5,086 bases of DNA from RBG-16-66-20 sp038040245 (lineage in GTDB: Bacteria; Pseudomonadota; Gammaproteobacteria; Burkholderiales; SG8-39). Position numbers and translations under genes: made by a program. Below, piece after piece: positions 1 through 5,086 of this stretch; within the stretch, counting starts at the first letter, position 1, and each line of letters starts with the position of its first letter. The notes below the pieces were generated by a model. That model made no database searches. It was given only the letters and a program-made list of their open reading frames with translations, and had not been told where the DNA came from. The stretch lies in contig JBBPIU010000170.1 in the NCBI GenBank assembly GCA_038040245.1, forward strand, positions 1 through 5,086, read 5' to 3'.

Positions 1-948
1 GCCCTGGCTACGGCCGCCGAATCGAGGATCGGGTGCGAGAAGACGCTGGCCGGCGCGCGCGAGACCGTCGAGGCCGCGGCCAGCGCGCTGCGGTCCCTGG
101 AGGAAGAGCGCCTCAAGATAGAGCATTCGATTGCGCCGCTGCGCGAGCGCATCAACGAACTGCGCCTGAAAGAACAGGCGGCGCAGATCAACCACGACCA
201 GTACGAAATGCAACTGCACGACGCCAGCGCGGACGAAGCCCGCCTGGCCGCGGAGTATGAAAATGCGCCGCGGCCGTCGACCCTGCAGGGCGAGATCACG
301 CGCCTCACCCAGGCGGTGAACGAACTGGGGGCGGTGAACCTGGCCGCGCTCGATGAACTGGCGACCGGGCGCGAGCGCAAGGGCTTCCTCGACGCGCAGT
401 CGGCAGACCTGGCAGAGGCGGTCACGACACTGGAGGACGCGATCCGGCGCATCGATCGCGAGACGCGCGAACTGCTGCGGCAGACCTTCGACAGCGTCAA
501 CCGTCATTTCGGAGCGCTGTTTCCGGTACTGTTCGGTGGCGGTGAGGCGAAACTGCTCATGACCGGCGAGGAAATCCTTGACGCGGGCGTGCAGGTCATG
601 GCCCATCCGCCCGGCAAGCGCAACACCAGCATCCACCTGTTGTCCGGCGGGGAGAAAGCCTTGACCGCGATTTCGTTGGTGTTCTCGATGTTCCAGCTCA
701 ATCCGGCGCCGTTCTGCCTGCTTGACGAGGTGGACGCGCCGCTGGACGACAGCAACACCATCCGCTTCTGCGACCTGGTGCGCAAGATGTCGGCGCAGAC
801 CCAGTTCCTGTTCATCAGCCACAACAAGATCACCATGGAATTGGCGACCCAGCTGATCGGAGTCACGATGCCCGAATCCGGCGTGTCCCGTGTGGTCGCG
901 GTGGACATCGAGGAAGCGCTGCGGATCCGGGAGGAACTGGCTGCCTGA
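1..948 (+). CDS. smc: Chromosome segregation/condensation ATPase SMC, C-terminal part (5' end outside window)
   Basis: SMC dimers, with kleisin partners, use ATP binding and hydrolysis to compact and segregate the chromosome. The frame is open from base 1 and ends in TGA at 946-948, leaving 315 residues, roughly the last quarter of a family usually near 1,170 aa. Window residues 1 to about 100 are charged, Ala/Glu/Arg-rich and heptad-like, as expected for the end of the returning coiled coil. The NELGAVN motif (residue 107 on) marks the junction to the C-terminal head. That head holds the ABC signature LSGGEK (640-657), Walker B with D-loop FCLLDEVDAPLDD (712-750) and the switch histidine in FISHNK (His codon 820-822). 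It ends with the proteobacterial-type stretch GVTMPESGVSRVVAVDIEEA. All ATPase motifs expected in this half are intact. The Walker A head, hinge and start codon lie upstream and cannot be assessed. zipA follows after 40 nt on the same strand. Confidence 0.97.
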   Translation, partial: ALATAAESRIGCEKTLAGARETVEAAASALRSLEEERLKIEHSIAPLRERINELRLKEQAAQINHDQYEMQLHDASADEARLAAEYENAPRPSTLQGEITRLTQAVNELGAVNLAALDELATGRERKGFLDAQSADLAEAVTTLEDAIRRIDRETRELLRQTFDSVNRHFGALFPVLFGGGEAKLLMTGEEILDAGVQVMAHPPGKRNTSIHLLSGGEKALTAISLVFSMFQLNPAPFCLLDEVDAPLDDSNTIRFCDLVRKMSAQTQFLFISHNKITMELATQLIGVTMPESGVSRVVAVDIEEALRIREELAA

Positions 949-988
949 GCTTCGCTTGGGCGGCCCTGTCGCGTTACATGACCCGGCC
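949..988 (+). other. Short smc-zipA spacer without recognisable signals
   Basis: These 40 nt separate the smc stop from the zipA start. I see no -10/-35 pair, no stable hairpin followed by a T-run and no good Shine-Dalgarno sequence just before the zipA ATG. The GGGCGGCCC palindrome (959-966 region) is too tight to make a terminator loop. An out-of-frame ATG lies at 978-980. The spacer is most simply read as intra-operonic. Confidence 0.5.
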
Positions 989-2002
989 ATGAGCGAACTT
1001 CAGATTGGTCTGTTTTCAATCGGCGCGCTGGTGGTGGCCGGCGTGCTGATCTACAACCGCGTCCAGGAAAGCCGCGCGAAGCGCGCCGCGGAGCGGGCAT
1101 TTCGCTCCGGCCATGACGATGTCCTCCTTGAGCAGCCCGCCGCGGCGCACCGATCGGAAAACGCGGCGGAAAACGCGGCGGAAAACGCGGCGGAAAGCGT
1201 GGCGCGAGGAGCAGCGGAACAAGGCCGGGAGCCGGCGCAGCCCGATCCGGCCATCGATTACATCATCGAGTTTGCCGCCGAGCATCCCGTGGCGCAGGGC
1301 GCGTTGCGCGAGCAATGGAACGCCATCGAGCGCCGGCATGCGCGGCGCGCGCTGCTGGCCGGATCCGCCGACGGCAGGTCGTGGCGCGCGGCGCTGCAGC
1401 TCGTTTCTCGCGACGGCGCCATCGGCGAGGCCGACCTGATCGAGTTTCGTTCCGCGGTCGAGACCCTGGCCGCCTCCGTCGGCGGCGCGGTGTCGGCGCC
1501 GGAAATGCGGGCCGCGGTCGAGGCGGCGCGCGCGCTGGACGATTTCTGCGCCGAATCGGACATCCAGGTGGTGGTGCACGTGAACGGGGGCCCGTTCGCG
1601 GGAACCAAGATCCGCGCCGCGGCGGAAGCGAGCGGCCTGGCCCTGGAGGCAGACGGCAAATTCGCGCTGCGCAACGACGAGCAGCGGTTGCTCTATACGC
1701 TCGGCGCCCAGGATGGCACGGCGTTCTCCGCGGCCGCGATGCGTGACGCCACGCCGCAGGCGCTCTCGCTCGCGCTCGATGTCACGCGCGCCCCGGATAC
1801 CCGGCGCTCGTTCGAAAGCATGGTCCGGCTCGCGCATCAGCTTGCCTCGGTGCTGGGCGGGAGCATCGTCGACGACAATGGCAATGCGCTGGACGAGCGC
1901 GCCGTGGCCGCCATCGCCGTTCAGCTCGATTCGGTGCGCGCCAGTCTGGAAGCGCACGGCTTGCCGCCGGGCAGCCCGGCGGCGCTGCGCCTGTTTTCCT
2001 AA
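989..2002 (+). CDS. zipA: Cell division protein ZipA (membrane anchor for FtsZ)
   Basis: ZipA is an inner-membrane protein that tethers and stabilises the FtsZ ring through a cytoplasmic C-terminal domain. This 337-aa product starts MSELQIG and has one hydrophobic segment at residues about 5-22, followed by a basic stretch (24-39, RVQESRAKRAAERAFR). That fits ZipA topology: very short periplasmic N-terminus, one membrane pass, cytoplasmic remainder. A short Ala/Glu-rich linker (about 40-86) carries three ENAA repeats (57-68). The rest resembles the betaproteobacterial ZipA form: DPAIDYIIEF (about 86-95), a middle module with SWRAALQLVSRDG, then the FtsZ-binding region with ALDDFCAESDIQVVVHV (182-198), SLALDVTRAP, VDDNGNAL (294-301) and the terminal LRLFS. 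ATG 989 is preferred although the frame is open back to 890, because it places the membrane helix right at the N-terminus. No clear ribosome binding site is visible. The linker is much shorter than the long P/Q-rich linker of E. coli ZipA. The gene sits directly before ligA, the order seen in related bacteria. Assignment is by motif pattern and context, as ZipA sequences diverge strongly. Confidence 0.9.
   Translation: MSELQIGLFSIGALVVAGVLIYNRVQESRAKRAAERAFRSGHDDVLLEQPAAAHRSENAAENAAENAAESVARGAAEQGREPAQPDPAIDYIIEFAAEHPVAQGALREQWNAIERRHARRALLAGSADGRSWRAALQLVSRDGAIGEADLIEFRSAVETLAASVGGAVSAPEMRAAVEAARALDDFCAESDIQVVVHVNGGPFAGTKIRAAAEASGLALEADGKFALRNDEQRLLYTLGAQDGTAFSAAAMRDATPQALSLALDVTRAPDTRRSFESMVRLAHQLASVLGGSIVDDNGNALDERAVAAIAVQLDSVRASLEAHGLPPGSPAALRLFS
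1155..1196 (+). repeat. In-frame 12-bp tandem repeat in the zipA linker
   Basis: Three identical copies of the 12-mer CGGAAAACGCGG (1155-1166, 1167-1178, 1179-1190) are followed by half a copy (1191-1196), after which the sequence diverges. The period is four codons, so each copy encodes ENAA (ZipA residues 57-68) and copy-number changes would keep the frame. It lies in the presumably flexible linker between the membrane helix and the cytoplasmic domain. The exact identity of the copies, including third codon positions, suggests recent duplication or slippage. Confidence 0.95.
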
Positions 2003-2013
2003 ATTTGCATCCG

Positions 2014-4128
2014 ATGGGCGCTCCAAAGCAGGTTCGAGACCGGGCCGAGCGGCTGCGCAAGGATCTCGAGCACCACAATCACCGTTATTACCTGCTCGAC
2101 GATCCGGAAATCGGCGATGTCGAATACGACCGTCTGTTCCGCGAACTCGTTCAGATAGAGGAAGAACATGAGGAATTAAGGCGCCCCGATTCGCCAACCC
2201 AGCGCGTGGGCGCGCCCCCGCTGCCTGAATTCGCCGAAGTGCGGCACCGCGCGCCGATGCTGTCACTCGCAAACGCATTCGAAGAAGAAGAGGTGCGCGC
2301 CTTCGACCGGCGGGTGCGCGAGGCGCTGGGCGCAGATGTGGTGGACGGCGCGGTGGAATATGCGGCCGACCCCAAGTTCGACGGTCTCGCCATCAGCCTT
2401 GCCTACCGCAAGGGCGTATTCGTGCAGGGTGCGACGCGAGGCGATGGCGCGACGGGGGAAGACGTCACGCCCAATTTGCGGACGGTGCGCTCCATTCCCC
2501 TGCGCCTGCCCAATGGACCCGATAGCGGGGATCTGGAGGTGCGGGGAGAAATCCTGTTCTACAAAAGCGACTTCGAGAAGCTGAACGTCCGGCAACGGCA
2601 GGCAGGGGACAAGGAGTTCGCGAATCCGCGCAACGCCGCGGCCGGCAGCCTGCGGCTGCTCGACTCCCGGATCACGGCGCAGCGTCCGCTGCGTTTTTTC
2701 GCGTATGGGGTCGGAAATGCAGGGGTCGGCGTTGCGGCTGGCGCGAAATGGAAGACGCATTCGCAGATGCTCGACCGCCTGGCCGAACTCGGCTTTCCGG
2801 TCTGCGCGGAGCGTCGCATCTCGAAGGGTGTCGAGGGTCTTTTAGTTTTCTACAGGGAAATCGAAACGAGGCGCGAAAAACTTCCCTACGCCATCGACGG
2901 CGTGGTCTACAAGGTGAACCGGCTGGACTGGCAGGAGAAGCTGGGCTTCGTTTCACGCGCGCCGCGCTTCGCCATCGCGCACAAGTATCCTGCCGAAGAG
3001 CAGACCACGGTAGTCCTGAGGATCGAAATTCAGGTGGGCCGCACCGGGGTGCTGACGCCGGTTGCCCGCCTCAATCCGGTCGAAGTCGGAGGCGTCACCG
3101 TTACCAACGCAACCCTGCACAACGAGGACGATCTGCGCCGCAAGGATGTGTGGCCCGGCGACACGGTGATCGTGCGCCGCGCGGGAGACGTGATCCCGGA
3201 GGTCGTGGGCGTCCAAAAGAAGGGGCCGCGCAGGGCCGAAGAGCGCTTCTCCATGCCGGACAAATGCCCGGTGTGCCAGTCGCCCGTGGTCCGCCTGCCG
3301 GGCGAGGCGGCGACTCGCTGCACCGGCGGCCTGTATTGCCGTGCGCAGCGCAAGCAGGCGATTATCCATTTCGTCGGGCGGCGCGCGATGGATATCGAAG
3401 GCATCGGCGAGAAGCTGATCGAGCAGCTGGTCGAGCGCGGTATGGTGGAAAACCCGGCGGACCTCTACCACAGGTTGGACAAGGAATCGCTCGCGGGACT
3501 GGAGCGCATGGCGGAGAAATCGGCGCAGAACGTGGTCGACAGCATCCAGCGCTCGCGCAGCATGGACCTTGCGCGGTTCGTGTTCGCGCTGGGCATTCCG
3601 GGCGTCGGCGAAGAGGTCGCCAGGATCCTGGCGCGGCATTTCGGTTCGCTGCGGGCGCTGCTCGAGGCCGACTGGCCGGCGCTGGCGGCGCAGAAGGAAG
3701 CACTGCGCAAGGAGAATGCAAAGCGCAAAAGGAAGAACCAGGCGCTGCTCGAGGTTCCGCTCGAGGGTATCGGCCCCGAGATCATGGAAAGCATCGACAA
3801 ATTCGTGCACGAACCCCATAACCGCAAGGTCATCGCGAGCCTTGTCGATCCGGCCCGCGGCGTGGCGCTCAGAGATGCAGCTGTGGCAACGTCGGTCGCC
3901 CGGGCCAGCAAAACCTTCGTTCTCACTGGTACTCTCCCGGGGTTAAGCCGGGATGAGGCACGCGCGCTGATCGAATCGCGGGGCCACAAGGTCGCCGGCT
4001 CGGTATCGAAGAAGACCGACTATGTGGTGGCCGGAGACGAGGCGGGCAGTAAGCTGGCGCAGGCCCGCGCGCTCGGAATTGCCGTTCTGGACGAAAACGG
4101 ACTGATGCAGTTACTCGGAAAGCGGTAA
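2014..4128 (+). CDS. ligA: NAD+-dependent DNA ligase LigA
   Basis: LigA seals nicks in DNA using NAD+ (Okazaki fragment joining and repair). The 704-aa product has every domain in order. Domain Ia (about 1-65) has Y25, D35, Y38 and D39 for NMN binding. In the adenylation domain K121 of KFDG is the adenylated lysine (codon 2374-2376), with E179 (EVRGE), R206 and R214 (NPRNAAAGSLR), R287, D295, K300 and K324 (AHKYP). The OB fold (about 330-405) includes VGRTGVLTPVARL. A Cys4 zinc finger uses C418, C421, C436 and C442. An HhH domain (about 450-610) and a C-terminal BRCT domain (about 630-704, FVLTGTLPG and AGSVSKKTDYVVAG) follow. Aligned by eye to recalled E. coli LigA (671 aa), the extra length is mostly a basic insertion of about 23 residues between HhH motifs (about 557-580). 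The active-site Glu of the ExKxDG motif is Asp here (D119). ATG 2014 lies 11 nt after zipA; an in-frame TTG at 2005 would add three residues. Neither has a clear Shine-Dalgarno sequence, so coupling to zipA translation is plausible. Confidence 0.98.
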   Translation: MGAPKQVRDRAERLRKDLEHHNHRYYLLDDPEIGDVEYDRLFRELVQIEEEHEELRRPDSPTQRVGAPPLPEFAEVRHRAPMLSLANAFEEEEVRAFDRRVREALGADVVDGAVEYAADPKFDGLAISLAYRKGVFVQGATRGDGATGEDVTPNLRTVRSIPLRLPNGPDSGDLEVRGEILFYKSDFEKLNVRQRQAGDKEFANPRNAAAGSLRLLDSRITAQRPLRFFAYGVGNAGVGVAAGAKWKTHSQMLDRLAELGFPVCAERRISKGVEGLLVFYREIETRREKLPYAIDGVVYKVNRLDWQEKLGFVSRAPRFAIAHKYPAEEQTTVVLRIEIQVGRTGVLTPVARLNPVEVGGVTVTNATLHNEDDLRRKDVWPGDTVIVRRAGDVIPEVVGVQKKGPRRAEERFSMPDKCPVCQSPVVRLPGEAATRCTGGLYCRAQRKQAIIHFVGRRAMDIEGIGEKLIEQLVERGMVENPADLYHRLDKESLAGLERMAEKSAQNVVDSIQRSRSMDLARFVFALGIPGVGEEVARILARHFGSLRALLEADWPALAAQKEALRKENAKRKRKNQALLEVPLEGIGPEIMESIDKFVHEPHNRKVIASLVDPARGVALRDAAVATSVARASKTFVLTGTLPGLSRDEARALIESRGHKVAGSVSKKTDYVVAGDEAGSKLAQARALGIAVLDENGLMQLLGKR

Positions 4129-4132
4129 CCGG

Positions 4133-4999
4133 ATGCAAAGAAAAATCACCAAGGCGGTATTCCCCGTGGCAGGACTCGGCAGCCGCTTCCTGCCCGCGAC
4201 CAAGGCAAGCCCGAAGGAAATGCTGCCGATCGTCGACAAGCCGCTGATCCAGTACGCAGTCGAGGAAGCGGCCGCCGCGGGCATCACCGATATGATCTTC
4301 ATCACTGGCCGCAATAAGCGCGCCATCCCGGATCATTTCGACAAGAATCCCGAACTCGAGAGAACGCTTGAATCCAAGTCAGATCTGCTCGAAATCGCGC
4401 GAACCGTTCTGCCGGCGGGCTGCAATTGCATCTACATCCGCCAGACCGAGCCCCTCGGTCTCGGACACGCGGTACTGTGCGCACGCCCGGTGGTCGGCAA
4501 CGAGCCGTTCGCGGTGCTGTTGGCGGACGACCTGATCGACTCGGTACCGCCGACGATGGCGCGGATGGCGGCCCGCTTCGAGACCGAGGGTTGTTCACTG
4601 ATCGGCGTCGAGGATGTGCCACGGGAGCAGACCGGCAGCTACGGCATCGTCAGTCCTGCCGACGCGAAAGCGGACGTGACGCAGGTGCACGCCATCGTCG
4701 AGAAGCCCGCCCCGAAGGATGCGCCTTCGACGCTGGGCGTGGTGGGGCGCTACGTGCTGACGCCCGCGATTTTTGAATTACTTGCGTCCGCCAAACCGGG
4801 CAGCGGCGGCGAAATCCAGTTGACCGATGCCATCGGAGCGCTGCTCGCGCGCGAGCGCGTACTGGCGATGCGCATCGGCGGCACGCGCTATGACTGCGGC
4901 AGCAAACTGGGTTACCTGAAGGCGACGGTGGAGCTGGCCTTGCGCCACCGCGAAGTCGGCAAGGATTTTGCCGAGTTCCTCGCGCATCGCGGACGCTGA
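4133..4999 (+). CDS. galU: UTP--glucose-1-phosphate uridylyltransferase GalU
   Basis: GalU makes UDP-glucose from UTP and glucose-1-phosphate in the cytoplasm, supplying LPS, capsule and other glycan synthesis and galactose metabolism. The product has 288 aa, a usual length for bacterial GalU. Visible motifs are the nucleotide-binding loop PVAGLGSRFLPATKASPKEM (11-30), followed by LPIVDKPLIQYAVEEA; GLGHAVLCA (109-117), which contacts the uridine; the metal-binding LLADD (129-133); VEKP (189-192) with the conserved lysine K191; GRYVL (205-209); GGEIQLTDAI (225-234); and YDCGSKLGYLKA (253-264). The whole nucleotidyltransferase fold appears intact. ATG 4133 begins 4 nt after the ligA stop; a loose GGAAAG lies about 10 nt upstream (4117-4122), inside ligA. 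The stop is followed after one base by the next ATG, so it is probably cotranscribed with its neighbours. The related glucose-1-phosphate thymidylyltransferases (RmlA) are distinguished by different motifs around the nucleotide loop. Confidence 0.97.
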   Translation: MQRKITKAVFPVAGLGSRFLPATKASPKEMLPIVDKPLIQYAVEEAAAAGITDMIFITGRNKRAIPDHFDKNPELERTLESKSDLLEIARTVLPAGCNCIYIRQTEPLGLGHAVLCARPVVGNEPFAVLLADDLIDSVPPTMARMAARFETEGCSLIGVEDVPREQTGSYGIVSPADAKADVTQVHAIVEKPAPKDAPSTLGVVGRYVLTPAIFELLASAKPGSGGEIQLTDAIGALLARERVLAMRIGGTRYDCGSKLGYLKATVELALRHREVGKDFAEFLAHRGR

Positions 5000-5000
5000 G

Positions 5001-5086
5001 ATGCCCGATCTGCAGGCATCCTGGGCGTTTCTCGAGCACTCGGACCTCGTTTCCAGCGCCTCGGAAGTCGAGGCGGCCATCGGCAA
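5001..5086 (+). CDS. hpt: Probable hypoxanthine-guanine phosphoribosyltransferase, N-terminal fragment (runs off the right edge)
   Basis: An ATG one base after the galU TGA (TGAGATG) opens a frame that stays open for 28 codons to the window end. It begins MPDLQASWAFLEHSD and ends ASEVEAAIG. A short helix, then an acidic/hydrophobic D-L-V step and a VEAAI helix, resembles the N-terminus of proteobacterial hypoxanthine-guanine phosphoribosyltransferases, which salvage purine bases using PRPP. None of the diagnostic parts (PRPP-binding loop, catalytic loop) lies in the window, so the product name is inferred from pattern resemblance only. That a gene starts here is better supported: spacing, strand and codon use match the upstream genes. 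No strong ribosome binding site is seen, so translation may be coupled to galU. Confidence 0.5.
   Translation, partial: MPDLQASWAFLEHSDLVSSASEVEAAIG

Noticed and set aside
890..988. Possible upstream extension of zipA to ATG 890, overlapping smc
   Set aside because: The added 33 residues would overlap the conserved smc C-terminus and put a charged Arg-rich segment before the membrane helix. The ATG at 989 gives the usual ZipA N-terminus.
504..1100. Minus-strand open frame (198 codons) opposite the SMC head and zipA start
   Set aside because: It is antisense to the intact SMC ATPase motifs, has Ser/Arg-rich composition and shows no recognisable domain.
1016..2278. Long minus-strand open frame (420 codons) opposite zipA and the 5' part of ligA
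   Set aside because: It mirrors two well-supported genes, is extremely Arg-rich with the zipA repeat reappearing as RRVF repeats, and shows no domain I recognise. Long antisense frames are expected in GC-rich coding DNA.
2953..3819. Minus-strand open frame (288 codons) inside ligA
   Set aside because: It lies wholly within the conserved ligA sequence, with Arg/Leu/His-rich low-information composition and no family motif.
2748..3821. Plus-strand open frame (357 codons) in another phase of ligA
   Set aside because: It is Gly/Arg-rich, low-complexity translation typical of a shifted frame of GC-rich DNA, while the ligA frame carries all the ligase motifs.
4846..4861. GCGCGCGAGCGCG-type near-palindrome inside galU
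   Set aside because: It encodes a normal GalU segment (LLARERVL), has no T-run, and such CG-rich symmetry is expected by chance at this base composition.

Overview
The window is GC-rich and almost entirely coding on the + strand. It carries the 3' end of smc, complete zipA, ligA and galU, and the first 28 codons of a gene that looks like a purine phosphoribosyltransferase (hpt). The order smc-zipA-ligA, and a ZipA of the type ending in ...RLFS with a degenerate FtsZ-binding domain, are typical of Betaproteobacteria. SMC, LigA and GalU also read as proteobacterial. The assignment to Betaproteobacteria rests on recalled family features, not on a database search.

Layout: 1-948 is the C-terminal head of the SMC chromosome-condensation ATPase, open at the left edge. 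A 40-nt spacer (949-988) leads to zipA (989-2002), a membrane-anchored division protein whose linker contains a perfect 12-bp tandem repeat. Eleven nt later comes ligA (2014-4128), the NAD+-dependent DNA ligase. galU (4133-4999) follows after 4 nt, and the partial next gene (5001 onward) after 1 nt. The tight spacing, single strand and lack of any recognisable promoter or terminator suggest one transcription unit running through both window edges. No Shine-Dalgarno sequence is strong in this stretch, so translational coupling is plausible for ligA, galU and the last gene.

The genes link chromosome maintenance (SMC, LigA) with division (ZipA) and with nucleotide-sugar and purine metabolism (GalU, probable Hpt). 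This is a housekeeping region. I found no mobile element, CRISPR array, RNA gene, prophage trace or defence-type system, and no convincing new system.

The points most worth a second look are inside the proteins: an Asp in place of the near-universal Glu two residues before the catalytic lysine of LigA, a basic insertion of about 23 residues in the LigA HhH domain, and the ENAA repeat in ZipA.
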